In this document: piece by piece, positions 1-11,357 of the stretch | Position numbering within the stretch: position 1 is the first letter of the stretch | How the letters are laid out: every line of letters starts with the position of its first letter | NCBI GenBank assembly: GCA_011799875.1 | Contig: CM022297.1 | Coordinates: 523,183,362 to 523,247,361 of the forward strand | Origin: Thinopyrum elongatum | Lineage: Eukaryota > Streptophyta > Magnoliopsida > Poales > Poaceae | Length of the DNA stretch: 64,000 nucleotides | Reading direction: 5' to 3' | Made by a program: the position numbers and the translations under genes | Notes under the pieces: generated by a model | Seen by the model: the letters and a program-made list of their open reading frames with translations, nothing else | The model's database searches: none | Told to the model about the DNA's origin: nothing

Positions 1-94
1 CTTTAGCGGGATTCACCCATGGCGGCGCTCAGGAGAGCGAGGGAGAGGAACGATCGAGGGGAGAGCGAGGGAGAGGGGAGAGCGGGGTTGACCT
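1..94. other. GA-rich low-complexity stretch, unassigned
   Basis: The plus strand is rich in GAGAGCGAGGGAGAG-type motifs and has no recognisable gene or element end. It may be the edge of an element that lies mostly outside the window. It differs in composition from the tandem array that follows. Confidence 0.4.
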
Positions 95-805
95 GGATTT
101 GTTTTGTTAAAAATCATACCCTCGCTAACTTATATGTAAATAGTATGATAATACACGTTCCATAGACCTGATAACTTGCGTACAAACACCGTGGTAACAT
201 TGACCGGGGGAAGGAGAGGTTTGTTGAATAAACATACCTCCAGCAATTTCTATGTAAATAACATGATAATATACGAATCACTTACCCAATAACTTACATA
301 CAAACACTATGATAACTTTGAAGGGGGGAGTTGTTGCAAAACATACCCTGATAACTTACGTGAAATAGCATGGTAATATACGAACTTCATACCTAATAAC
401 TTACATAAAACACCGTACTAACATTAACCTAGGAGAAAAAAATGTTGTTTGAAAAAATTACCCTGGTAACTTATGTGTAAATAGCATGGTAATATACGAA
501 CCAAAGACATGATAACTTATGACAAACACCGCGGTAACTTTTGACTTTAGGAGAAAAAAGTTGTTGCAAAAATTACTCCGCTAACTTTTGTACAAGCACC
601 GCGGTAAGTTTTGACCTAGGAGAAAAAAGTTGTTGGAAAATTTCCCCCGGTAACTTATGTGTAAATAGTAAGGTAATATACGAGCCAAAGACTTGATAAC
701 TGGTGTATAAACATAGTGGTAACTTTTGACCTAGGAGAAAATAATTGTTGGAATTTTTTCCCTGGTAACTTATATGCAAATAGCATGATACTATACAAAC
801 CGAAG
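95..805. repeat. Diverged tandem array, about 115-bp unit (left part)
   Basis: The motif around TAAATAGCATGGTAATATAC recurs with anchors near 145, 263, 370, 486, 670 and 785, so the spacing is about 107-118 bp with one longer interval of 184. Each unit also contains a GTTGTTGCAAAA-like stretch and a GGTAACTTTTGAC-like stretch. Copies differ by many substitutions and small indels, so this is an old array. It is the host DNA of the Maximus-like element: the same repeat resumes at 29434 directly after that element's TSD. No coding potential is supported. Confidence 0.75.
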
Positions 806-1956
806 TGTAAGTGCATCTAGTGCCGCCCCTAGTTGGTTTTGGAGTATTGACGACAAACGTGGTTGAGGGACTAATGTGTTTGTGAGAATCGCAGGAGAAC
901 ACATGTAGTAGTCTCATGATTCGGTTTACCTACCAGAGATGACCCCTAAAAATGTATGATGACATTGAAGACAATGGTGGTTCACAAAGGCATACGCGTC
1001 GAAGATAATGACGTGTGAAGACATTCGCGTGAAGACAATGGAGTGCGAAGACGTAGTTTCTTTTGCTGTTTCATTTTCTTCTTTCTTGAGTCATAGGAAC
1101 CACCGAACTGTTAAGTGGGGTCCAAGTGAACAAAGTTAGGAAACTGATGTGATGCTCAACCCAATTCCTATGTCTTCGAGTGAAGACAATGAGAGGAAAT
1201 CTTATCCAGAGTTGGATGAGTCAGCTTTACTTGTAGCCCAAGTCAAGCTGTCGCGTGTGTTTGAAATCCGACGGTTGGACATGTGTCAGTTCCTTAGTGA
1301 CCCAGGGTCATTTCGGACATATCATGTCGGGTTGCCTACTGGCTATAAATAGACCACCCCCTCCACCATAAATCGGTGGCTGCTCAGAGTTAGTGCACGG
1401 CTTTTGTTGTTTGAGAGCAACCCACCTCCGAAGCCTTTGAGAGAGAATCCTTGCGAGGACAAAACTCAAAACACCCAAAAGCCCAAAGAGTGCTGGCATC
1501 ATTGAAGTCTTTCTGTCCGCATGATCTGAAGACTTATTACACTTGAAGACTATGTATCTTCCAGTCAGTTAGGCGTCGCATTCTGAGGATCCAAGAGTCA
1601 TTGTGGATTGCCGGTGAGCGAAGTCTGTGAAGGTTTGGAAGTCTACCTTGAAGACTTACCAGAGTGATTGGGCGAGGACTAAGTGTTCTTAGCTCAAGGG
1701 GAATAAGGTGAAGACGTGGTCTTCTGAGTTCAATCTCAGCCTCCCTAACCAGATGTACAGTTGTCACAGCAATTGGAACTGGTCTACCAAATCCTTGTCT
1801 TTACCAAGCAACTGGTTCTATCCCCTCCCTCCTTGAAATTTATGTTTGTCTTCGTGAAGTCATTGCCTGCCTGCCTGATCTGTTTAACTTCATTGAGTGA
1901 AGACTTTCATAAAAATCGCCTATTCACCCCCCTCTAGTCGATACCTAGCACTTTCA
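806..1956 (+). repeat. 5' LTR of Maximus-like element
   Basis: This 1151-bp LTR starts TGTAAGTGCATC and ends CTAGCACTTTCA. It pairs with 28284-29428 and differs from it by scattered substitutions and small indels, a few percent by eye. It carries a TATA box at 1344 and a degraded G-box at 1280-1285. The motif GAAGAC is strikingly frequent. It is followed after two bases by the primer-binding site. Confidence 0.93.
1280..1350 (+). promoter_or_regulatory. LTR promoter with decayed G-box and TATA box
   Basis: TATAAATAG begins at 1344, with CATGTG at 1280-1285 about 60 bp upstream. The sister LTR has an intact palindromic CACGTG at 28746-28751 in the same context and TATAAATAG near 28810. The plus-strand placement of TATA agrees with the element's orientation. 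Confidence 0.7.
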
Positions 1957-1958
1957 AT

Positions 1959-1970
1959 TGGTATCAGAGC
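1959..1970 (+). other. Primer-binding site (initiator tRNA-Met) of Maximus-like element
   Basis: TGGTATCAGAGC lies two bases after the LTR end. It is the usual plant Copia primer site, complementary to the 3' end of initiator tRNA-Met, and has no mismatch in the 12 bases. Confidence 0.9.
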
Positions 1971-2023
1971 AAGGTGCTCCCTTGTTCTGTGTGATTCGGT
2001 TTAACCACCTGGAGTATTTAGCT

Positions 2024-2392
2024 ATGTCGACTGCAGGGATAATCAAGGTCTCCGCTGCGTGCCCCGTCTTTGATGGCACTGATTATCCCTATTGGAAGAA
2101 TAAGAGGCGCATGCATCTTGAAGCCATTGACAACGACCTCTGGTATGTCGTCAAGACTGGAGTACCCAAAGTCGGTGAAGGCGTCACCGCGGCTGATGTG
2201 AAGAGATTCGCGCAACTGGACTCAACCGCCAAGAACATCATCTGTGGTCATCTGACCAAAGGGCAGTATGGCCGTGTGAGTGCACTGGAGTCCGCGAAGC
2301 TAGTCTGGGACTGACTGTCCAAGGTCAACGAAGGCGTCTCAACATAGAGAGACTCAAGGATTCGTGTGCTTCGCAATCTCTTCAACCGCTTC
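2024..2392 (+). pseudogene. Maximus-like gag, N-terminal segment (broken)
   Basis: The likely start is the ATG at 2024, 54 bp after the PBS. The segment encodes about 123 codons including a PVFDGTDYPYWK motif typical of the N-terminal domain of plant Copia gag (DUF4219/UBN2 type). Two in-frame stops occur: TGA at 2312-2314, where related gags have Trp (LVWDWLSK), and TAG at 2345-2347, where CAG is expected. Both fit single C-to-T changes on one strand or the other. The frame runs to 2392, where a solo LTR interrupts it; the next gag residues resume at 3233 in frame. Confidence 0.85.
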
Positions 2393-3227
2393 TGTCGGGG
2401 GGATGACCCCCGGGTAGGCCCAAGATGGCAAACGACGCTTCAAAACATCGGGGCGGCCAGCGCCCCTTGGTCCGGCTGCTCCGTCCAGCTCGCCATCCCA
2501 GCTGCTCCGGCCGGCTCGCCAACCCGGCTGCTCCAGCTGGCTCGCCAACCCGGCTGCTCCAGTCGGCTCCCCCATCCGGCTGCTCCAGCCGGCCTGCTAC
2601 GCGGAGTCAACCGCAGCATCGACCCAACACGGACAAGACAACCACCGTGGCCATACCGTGGTCACTATTGCTGATAAAGCATACACTGTTCACTCGTCAT
2701 CGCGACATCATGTACAGTGCTACTTATCCCTGGGCACTAGTGTATAAAGTGACCCAGGGGAGCACTTCCTTGGAGAAGAGGTCACTCCCTTGGTCAACAA
2801 GTCACTGACTTGGCCAAGGGAGCAAGCCACCACGCCACACTTATATATTCAAGCACCCATCCATCCACTCTGGGACGGGCACACACTCATACGGCCACCA
2901 GGCCAAGAGGATTCACGCTCACACTTCCTGGCTAGCATGCTCATGCCACACACACACACGTACTAGTATATGAGCACCTGGCTCTCTTCTGCCTTCTCTA
3001 AATACAGCTCCAGGAGCAACTCTGTACTGCTACATATACACTGCATATATCATCAGACATGCAGGAGTAGGGGTGTTACCTCCACACGAGGGCCCTGAAC
3101 CTGGGTAAACCACCGCGTGCTGCTTGCCCAATCCCGTCCCTTGATCTCCACTGCAGCCTTGCCCTCACCTCAAGCCACCCCGTGGCATCTGTCGTCTTGC
3201 AAACCCACCCGCGAGACAACCACGACA
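2393..3227 (+). mobile_element. Solo LTR inserted in Maximus gag (835 bp)
   Basis: It begins TGTCGGGGGG, ends CACGACA (terminal TGTCG...CGACA), and is flanked by GCTTC at 2388-2392 and 3228-3232. No PBS, PPT or second LTR is present, so it is a solo LTR left by LTR-LTR recombination. A TTATATATTC near 2841 and a GAACCTGGGTAAA motif near 3098 suggest plus orientation and a gypsy family; the family is not identified. ORFs across it are low-complexity and not credible. Confidence 0.85.
2469..2595 (+). repeat. 26-bp minisatellite in solo LTR
   Basis: Four 26-bp units start at 2469, 2495, 2521 and 2547, followed by a partial one. Each contains GGCTGCTCC and most contain GGCTCGCC. The units differ by a few substitutions. 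The open frames here in all phases are a by-product of the repeat. Confidence 0.85.
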
Positions 3228-3232
3228 GCTTC

Positions 3233-3515
3233 AAAAGGCTTGACAATGAGAACATCCAACACACCTTTGATCGTTTTACTGATATCACCAATGAGCTGCG
3301 TGCTCTTGGCGCCACTGAGATCACCAAGAATGAAGTTGTGAAGAAGCTTCTGAGATCACTTGACAGCTCATTCGATACTCTAGCCTTTATGATCCAAGAA
3401 CGTCCTGACTTCAAGGATCTCGACCCATCTGACATACTTGAGACGCTCAACGCACATGAGTTCCAGCTAGCCGAGAAGAGAGATATATATGGCCCCAATT
3501 ATGGCCGATCCCATG
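3233..3515 (+). pseudogene. Maximus-like gag, second segment
   Basis: The frame resumes after the duplicated GCTTC and encodes a Copia gag core with NELRALGA, LLRSL and FDTLAFMIQ motifs (UBN2 type). It ends in the sequence encoding YGRSH, where the next insertion lies. No stop occurs within the segment. The 1-base codon remainder at 3515 is completed correctly at 11358, which confirms that the insertion is flanked by a simple duplication. Confidence 0.85.
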
Positions 3516-4340
3516 TGTCATAGTTTTGTCACGGCAGATGTCCTAGTGTGAGGACTTAGTCGTGAGGCCAACGTATCAAAGTGGTAGCTTGAACGGGGTT
3601 GATCGGAACGAGAGACGCAAGATTTTACCCAGTTTTGGCCCCTCGTGGTAGAGGTGAAAGTCTACATCCTGCTTGATTCATATTGATGATGATGACGATC
3701 TCGGTTACAAGGGCGAGGTTTCGCTCCCTCTATCTCTAGAGCATCTACTTTGATCTTGTCTCAGACTTGTCTCTCTAAGACCTGTCTATTGAGACCTCTA
3801 GAACCCTGACCCTCTCGGGGTGACCTGCCCCTCCTTATATAAGTTGAAGGGGTGGCTTACATTTAGAGTCCAAGTCGGACTAAGACTTAACCTATTCTGA
3901 CTTCCCATCGCGGGCTTCTCATCACGGGCTTCTCTTCGTGGGCTTCTTAATGCCTTGGGCTTCTTAACTCCATGCAACTCATCTCTGAGACTCATCTCCG
4001 TGACTCCCTGCATCTGCCAGGTCATAATCTGTCTGTCGGGTTATAACTGTCTGCCGGGTCATAACTGTCTACCGGGTCATAACTGTCTGCCGGGTTACAA
4101 TCTGCCGGCTTACAGTCTGCCGGCTTACAATCTGTCGGCTTACAATCTGTCGACTTACAATCTGTCGGGTCTTACCTGCCAGCTTACAATCTGCCGGCTT
4201 AGGATCTGAGATGACTTAACAGGGATGCTTAAGTCCAGAGATGACTTAACGTTAGGGCGACTTAAACCCAGAAATGACTTAAGCCTTAGGGCGGCTTATC
4301 CTAATGAGCCGGGTCTTGGTCGTGGGGAATATCCCCAACA
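3516..4340 (-). repeat. 3' LTR (element orientation) of the LARD-like element
   Basis: This 825-bp copy is 60 bp longer than its partner. The excess equals four extra 15-bp units of a CTTACAATCTGCCGG-type minisatellite at about 4097-4171. The rest is highly similar to the partner. Confidence 0.88.
4020..4205. repeat. Minisatellite in LTR (18-bp and 15-bp units)
   Basis: Units of the TCATAACTGTCTGCCGGG type (18 bp) are followed by units of the CTTACAATCTGCCGG type (15 bp). The corresponding block in the other LTR (about 11093-11215) has four fewer 15-bp units. Confidence 0.85.
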
Positions 4341-7300
4341 TTAGCCCCTAGTTTAGCTTTGAATTTATTCATGCTAAACTCTTAAAATATGAATATGTAA
4401 AGGGATCGGCTCACTCAAAAAAGACCAGTTGACCAGCTCCTGAAAATTCTGAATCTCTGTCATCTCAATAAACTGACACTGGCTCCTTGGAAGAAAAATA
4501 ACCCTTACTATCTGCAACTGCCTTGGCTTGATAAAATTCATCTGATGTTGTGCCAACATTCAATACTTCAGACTTCGATGAAAAATCCATATGATGTTAA
4601 GTTGTCTGAATAGCCCAGAGGAGATAACCTTTGCAAACTTCTTCATAAAAAAATATGAGACCTGGTTCACTCATAACTGAGAATTTGAAGGCATACCTTC
4701 CTTATATCCATATTATCTGTAGCCCCCAAGTCTTAAGAGGGGAACGTAATGATAGCTTTAAGACTTGCTTCAATATAAATATTGCCATTCTAGAAAAAAT
4801 CTGGATTGTTCGTCTGAGTCACTAGTCATAAGATTGAATGTTCCACATATGTAGCCCCCAAGTACCGGGTTGTCTTGCCTGCAGCAACCTAGGACTTGTA
4901 ATTGCTTTTTGCTCATAACATTTCAACCAGTGTAGCCCCCAAGGGCCGGGTCATTATGCAATAATGAGCAGGGACTTCTGTAGATCTGATTATATAAACT
5001 TGATGAGCAATGTGTAGCCCCCAAGGGCCAGCTCAGTAAGACAATACTGGGCTGGGACTTTAGAAAATGCTGGAAGGCCAACTCATCTCCTTGAGATAAC
5101 TGGGTCTGTTGCCAATGTGATGATTGAAAAAGCAACTTGCATTAGCTCCCAAGTGTCGTGGTGCATGCTTACAGTGACATGGGACTTGCATACTTGATGT
5201 AATCTTGATTTAAATATTGTAGCCTCGGGACTATTCCTTCCATTGTAGAATAAAATCATATCCACTGTCTGGATGATGTTGCTGAATGCCTTGTATATCA
5301 ATGTTGAACCATGCTCCTTGTTGTAAGCTGGTATTTTTGAATGAAAGAATAATACCCATTACTCTGAAGGGGCTTTGAAGACCTCAATCATCCAATACTG
5401 GTTATGATAACCATAATGAAAATCCAGCCATGTTGGCTATTTAAGATTTGAATAATATAACCCGGTTTGAAAACCGGTTCCTGCAATATAAACCAGGATA
5501 TCCATGCATATATGATGCATGGTATGATGATGCAATGATGATGCAATATATAATGACGTATGACAACAGAGTATAAAAATGTCGGCTTTCAAGGCTCGAC
5601 AAAAAGACTAGCTTTTAAAGCTTGAATCCAGGGCAGGTTATAACCCAGAGACTTATGGTCATACACAATCATTGAAAAGATTATAATGGCGGCTTATAGC
5701 CAAAATTATACTGGCGACTTAAAGTCAAAACCCAGGACGGGTGATAACCCAAAGACTCAAATATGAGCAAGATAACCCGGAGCTAGTATGACCCGGGGAT
5801 TCATAATTTGCATCATAGCAAAAAATTGAAAGCATAAAAATGTCTGAAAAGACAAAAACAGAGAATATGCAAATCTCAAATATTTGTTAAGCCGGCTTTT
5901 AAGGCACGACCGAAAAAACTTGGCTCACAGGCCTCATGTTTGCTTTCAAGGCCGCATAGCCGTTTTTACCCTGTAAGCCGGCCTCCCATGACATAAATCC
6001 GTCGTTTTAACCATAACAAGTTTAGGGTCTTAAAAAAGATTGACTGTTAAAAGTACGACGGGCCATATAGCGGAGTAACACTAAACAGACAGGTGAGTTT
6101 ATCCTAGCTCACTGTAAGCCGGCTCTCACGTGATGCAAAACCGCCATTTTAACCTTGACGAGTTCAGGTTCTTAAAAAAGATTGACTGTCAAGAGTTCGC
6201 CGGGTCACCTGGCGGAGTAGCAAGTTGTAAACAGGCAGGTTTAACCCATAATATGGCGTTTAATGCCAGTCAAGAGGGTATGAAAGCTAAACCCGGTGGG
6301 TTGGAAGCCCCCAAGTGACCTTATGATCAACTAATAAAGACTCATATGCACAGAGATGAAACGACAGAGGCCCCGAATTTCAGGGATGCCGGCTTTATTA
6401 AGTTGATCATAATATGATAAGCCCATAAGGCAGGATACCCATGTTTGAACCGCGCATCATGGCAGCAAGTTCTCTTTGGCAACCTTTAATTTTTTCTGAG
6501 AACTCGAACTTGCGAGAGATGGTTTCCTCTTGAACCGGACATTGAGCCGGATATTGAGAGCTCAAAACTTTACGAGACAGATTTCCCTTGAGCCGGATTT
6601 TGAACCGGAATATTTTCTAATAACCCGGAATCTTTCTATTGAGCCGGAACTTTCTGATTGCTCTGCACTTTTTAAGCCGAAAATTTTCTAACGACCTTTA
6701 AATTTTCACCAATGTGGCAGTAGCCTCCGAGACCGAGTTATTTTCCCTTCAATGACCTGGGTTCTTGAATTTGCTGAAACTAGCAAAATTTGCTGAGTCA
6801 TGTCTGTGTAGCCCCGAGTCTTAAGGCGACTCGAGGAGTTGGTTTGAGATTCTCCATACTTGACCGTGATATAAACCGGCATATAATTGAACAGCGAAAC
6901 GCTGGAATATGTTGAAGCTGGAGGCAAGGTGGCGAGTTGATGATCTTCGTAACACTCATTGTATATCCTTGGCGTTGATAACGCGATGTGAATCCACAGA
7001 AGGTTGAGGTCGACTGTGGCGGGTTATAAATGATCCCGTATGAGTTGTGTCAATAATCCGGCCGTGACTCGTCCCGGCTGGTTGTTGAAGTTAACCAAAC
7101 TGTAGTGGCGGCGACTGATGTGCCTGCCCATTGGGCCATCCGGTGCAGGCGGAGGCTGATAATATATTATGATTTATTCCAGAGATGTTGGAAGAAAAAC
7201 TGGGCCACCGGAGCGGTATCTTGCTTGCACTCAATAAGCAACTCATGCAGACGGGCGCGGCTCCTGCGTGTTGACGTAGACCGGACCGTAGGGGCGGACA

Positions 7301-7839
7301 GTAGAGCCGGCCGCGGTGTTGGAGGTGGCGCGGATGCGGACGAGTCGCCCGTGGGCACGAACAGATTAGTCGGACGCAGCGTTGTAAGCCGGTGCGGACA
7401 AGCGAGTCAATCGCAGACGCAGTCCCGGCAAGCCGATATAAACCAAAACGCAGGGGCAGCGGCTTGCGCATACATTCGTTGAGCAGCAAAAATGCGCGGT
7501 TAGATGCTAGCGCATGATAATTGCGGCGCGAGCTATATATTCATGAAATGACCATTGCTCTTGCAGTGAACAACTGTCGTGCATCAAAAAATATTGCAAG
7601 CCAGAGTAATTGTTCTTTAAAGAATAAAAAATGTATCAAATAAAAGTTGACTGGATGGATTTCACCTATGTGTTTGGCCGAAAATTATCGGCCATGAAAT
7701 TGATGATCATGGCTATGGAGCTGAAGTCAACCGCAGGCAAGTCGGAGATGCTCGCAAGAATTGGCATGTGTATGCTGAAGAATTTGTAGCTGACCACAGC
7801 CTTTGCCTTTTTTTTTCAATCAACCCTCTGTTTCTTTCT

Positions 7840-10140
7840 CAATTCTCCAACCGGATCCCCCCTTCCCTTTCCTTCAGTTGGCAGCCGACAGGGGAGCATG
7901 CGAAGGCACAACCGGAGGCGGGGCCTCGGCAGGCGGGTCGCGTAGGAGACGAGCCGGCGACGGCATCTTGGAGGCGCCGATGACTCGTTGCGGCGTGTAG
8001 CGGGGGCGTGGGAGCCGGCTGGCGGGCTGCATGAAGACGGTGAGGGGGTCCGCAGAGGTGCTGGAAGGAGCAGGACGCCCGTAGCACCGCGAGCGCACGT
8101 AGGGGGAAACAGCGCTATCGCACGGGGTGCGGGAGCCGGAGGTGGGCGCGGCGACTTAGGCGGCAGAGGTAGGGCCAGGGCGGCGGCTCACTAGCAACAG
8201 CGCGAGGCAGGGCACTCCACGGCAGGTTAGAACCAGCGCGTGGGCGGCTCGGGAGGCCGGAGCGCGGCCGTGAGCCGGCGAAAAGGCGGGTGGAAGCAGC
8301 TAGGCGGAGACGGCCATAGCAGGGCGAGCCGGTGTGGGGCGCGGGGGCGCGGCGGCAACTTGGCACGTCGGGCGGCTCGTGCCGCTGCTGGAGTTGGGAA
8401 AAAGGGGGCGCGCGGAGGAGCCACGGGCCAGGCGGCATGGCGAGGGCGGCTCGCAGGTGCGGCGACCCGACTGGCAGCTGAGGAGCCCAGCGGAGCGGTG
8501 CTGGAAACTAGGCGCGGCGCAGCAGGACGGAGTAGGTCAGCGGAACCCAGCGGATTCGGATGGCTTTGGCGAAGCCGGATTAAAAACGACATTTTTTAAG
8601 CAGGCCAGTGGACACGAGCTTTGGAAGCGGCGGTGACTCGGCGTCTCGAGGTCGCAGCGACGCATGGCAGAGGCGATTGCGAGGCCGGTCTCGGCCGTGG
8701 CGATGGTCGTGAAATTGCGGCGGTCTTACAGAGAAGCCAGGGCGCAGGGCTGACTTGGAAACACCGGACTGCGGAGACCGCGGCGGCGGCTCATCTTGCA
8801 AGCGGAAGTGACCCGTAGCGTATGGACGAGGCGGCTCTGAGGCGACTCGACGGTGGTTTGAAGGCAGCGGGTCGCACTTCTGGGGTGGCCCAAGGTAATG
8901 GAGCGAGTCACGTGACGGCGACTCGGCAAATCGTGGCGTAGGCCAGTGGGCGATTTCCACATCCACAGCGACAGAGGCTTGGTCCTTTGACGAAGGCGAG
9001 GTAAAACCAGCGAGGCCTGGCTACAGTGTCAGAAACGGCGATTTGGCATCAGCCACAGCGTCAGAGAGCCGGAGACGATGATGAGCCATAGCACCGGAAA
9101 GCCAGAGACGATACGAGCCATGGCGTTAGAGAGCCGAAGACAAGCCATAGCGTCAGAGAGCCGGAGACGAGCCATGGCCGAATCTGGCGACTTGGCACGA
9201 TGTAGCAAGGGCCACCCACTTTGGCGGGGCCTGAATGCGGCAGTTTGAAGGCAACCGCGACAGCTCGCGGTGACTTGGCGATTTGAGGCAGCCAGGGGTC
9301 GTGGCGGCTTGAAGCCGCTAGGGCGACTCCTAGCAGAGGTGGCCACTCGCAGCGCAGACCGGAGGCGGCTCAGACAGGAAGCGACTCAGCAATGGCGAGG
9401 CCCGAAGGCAACTCAGACAGAAGGCGAGCGCGAAGGGGATTCAGCAGTGGCGAGACTCAGCAGCGGTGGAGGAATTAGGCCCGCAGAGGCGGGCGGCTCA
9501 CGGCACCGGGCGGCTCGACCGGGCGCCTCAGGTGGCGGCGAGGGAGGCCGACCATGGGCGGAGCAGCACGAGGCCCAGGCAGATCGGGGTCTGCGGTTGC
9601 TGCGGCAGCTCAACGCATATGGCCGGCTCAACACATCGGCCAAGGTGCGGCGAGGGCGACCCGACAGCTGGCGAAGGCGACTCAACGACCGGGTCGTTGC
9701 CATTTCAGGGCGACGACGGCTGCAACCTACGGACCAGGATGATGTCGGTGCTTCGATTGTGCTGGAGTCGATGGTGGCTTAGCGGCGGAGGCGGCTTGAA
9801 GCGCCGATGAGCCAGCTGTGTCGAGGCGGGGGCGGCGATTTGAAGGCATGGCGGTTTTCAGAAGGCAGAGGCGACGCCGGCTTCGAGGCAGCGGCGAAGT
9901 CGCAAGGCGGGGCTGCGGCCACGGTGGCGGGTTGCAGCGGTAGAAGGGGCTGCTCAACGCCGCATCGATGGAGGTGGCAAAGCCAGGTAGGGGCTGTGAC
10001 GGCCCAAGGCCGGGACGACTCGGGGCGGCCCGCAGGGCTCGCCGGCCGGCGGCTCAACACAGCGGCGGCGGAGAAGTGCTGGCCAGGCGGCTCATGGCAA
10101 GGCGGCAGAGTCCGGGTCTGTGGTTGTATTTCCCAGTTGT
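7840..10140. repeat. GC-rich, G-skewed degenerate repeat block
   Basis: Short motifs such as GGCGACTC, GGCGGCTC and GAGCCGGAGACGA recur at irregular spacing. A tighter cluster at about 9050-9180 repeats AGCGTCAGAGAGCCGGAGAC with variation. The plus strand is strongly G-rich. It could be an expanded repeat or a captured GC-rich 5' gene end; the sequence does not decide between these. Confidence 0.6.
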
Positions 10141-10570
10141 AGTTTGACTTGGCCTCGGTCTATCATTGCACAAGTGACCCGCCATTGATGTTTAATTTGA
10201 CTGATTTGTGGATTCAGTCTCCACATTGAGTTGCAGCACCATAGGTGATGACCATGAACGACTCGGATTGAACCTCGGGATTTGTCCTAGCAGTTTGTTT
10301 GTCTCGATTGGTATTGTAGCAGCGATCCAATGGAGAAAACGTGTACTTGGCGATATCTGCAATTTTGGCGGATCACACAGCCGGCGGAGGCGGCTCAACA
10401 GCAACTCTAACTCCTTTGACGATGAATCTGCCAATCTCTTTTTAAATTTGTCCATGCTGAATTATTCTGGGCGATTATTTTACGTTGGTTCTTCTTCACC
10501 CGGTCAATCGCGAGCTTCTCGGTCCCTGGGAGAGCTCCCCCAAGAACTCAACACCACCGTGCGCCTGGCC

Positions 10571-10587
10571 TCATAGTGGGCGCCAAC
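10571..10587 (-). other. Putative primer-binding site of the LARD-like element
   Basis: On the minus strand, GTTGGCGCCCACTATGA directly follows the LTR end. Its TTGGCGCCCA core resembles primer sites of grass gypsy elements. The tRNA species is not certain. Confidence 0.6.
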
Positions 10588-11352
10588 TGTCATGGTTTTG
10601 TCATGGCAGATGTCCTAGTGTGAGGACTTAGTCGTGAGGTCAACGCATCTATGTGGTAGCTTGAACGGGGTTAATCGGGACGAGAGACGCAAGATTTTAC
10701 CCAGGTTCAGCCCCTCGTGGTAGAGGTAAAATCCTACATCCTGCTTGATTCATATTGATGATGATGACGATCTCGGTTACAAGGGTGAGGTTTCGCTCCC
10801 TCTATCTCGAGAGCATCTACTTTGATCTTGTCTCAGACTTGTCTGTCTAAGACATATCTATTGAGACCTCTAGAACCCTGACCCTCTTGGGGTGACCTGC
10901 CCCTCCTTATATAAGTTGAAGGGGCGGCTTACATGTAGAGTCCAAGTCGGACTAAGACTTAACCTATTCTGACTTCCCATCGCGGGCTTCTCATCACGGG
11001 CTTCTCTTCGTGGGCTTCTTAACGCATTGGGCTTCTTAACTCCAGGCGACTCATCTCTGAGACTCATCTCCGTGACTCCCTGCATCTATTGAGTCATAAT
11101 CTGTCTGCCGGGTTATAACTGTCTGTCGGGTCATAACTGTCTGTCGGGTCATAACTGTCTGCCGGCTTACAACTTAACAGGTCTCACCTGCCGGCTTACA
11201 ATCTGCCGGCTTAGGATATGAGATGACTTAACAGGGATGCTTACGTCCAGAGACGACTTAACGTCAGGGTGACTTAAACCCAGAAATGACATAAGCCTTA
11301 GGGCGGCTTATCCTTATGAGCCGGGTATTGGTCGTGGGGAATATCCCCAACA
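10588..11352 (-). repeat. 5' LTR (element orientation) of the LARD-like element
   Basis: This 765-bp copy pairs with 3516-4340. It begins (plus strand) TGTCATGG and ends CCCCAACA, followed by the TSD CCATG at 11353-11357. Confidence 0.88.
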
Positions 11353-11357
11353 CCATG

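Larger units (their letters stand above)
4341..10587 (-). other. Interior of the LARD-like element, no retroelement genes
   Basis: Two compositions are visible. From 4341 to about 7800 the sequence is moderately AT-rich with repeated TGTAGCCCCCAAG motifs near 4722, 4852, 4932 and 5013 and related forms near 6305 and 6808. From about 7840 to 10140 it is very GC-rich and repetitive. ORFs of 60-170 codons exist on both strands in the GC-rich part, but they overlap in all phases, are dominated by Arg, Gly, Pro and Ala, and match no family I know. Confidence 0.7.
3516..11352 (-). mobile_element. Non-coding gypsy-like LTR retrotransposon (LARD-like), 7.8 kb
   Basis: LTRs at 3516-4340 and 10588-11352 are flanked by TSD CCATG (3511-3515 and 11353-11357). 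On the minus strand each LTR starts TGTTGGGG and ends ATGACA. The minus-strand sequence after the right-hand LTR, GTTGGCGCCCACTATGAGG, looks like a primer site, and the sequence before the left-hand LTR is purine-rich (AAACTAGGGGCTAA). The element therefore reads leftward. The 6.2-kb interior holds no gag, protease, integrase or RT in any frame. It would need proteins from another element. The family name is not known to me. Confidence 0.85.

Noticed and set aside
573..917. 114-codon minus-strand ORF
   Set aside because: It spans the tandem array and the Maximus LTR boundary, so it cannot predate the insertion; composition is repeat-derived.
2469..2595. CRISPR-like regular repeat
   Set aside because: Direct head-to-tail 26-bp units without spacers in a plant LTR; it is a minisatellite.
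7839..10142. Many 60-170 codon ORFs on both strands in the GC-rich block
   Set aside because: They overlap in all phases, are dominated by Arg/Gly/Ala/Pro, and lack any motif; stops are simply rare in this composition.
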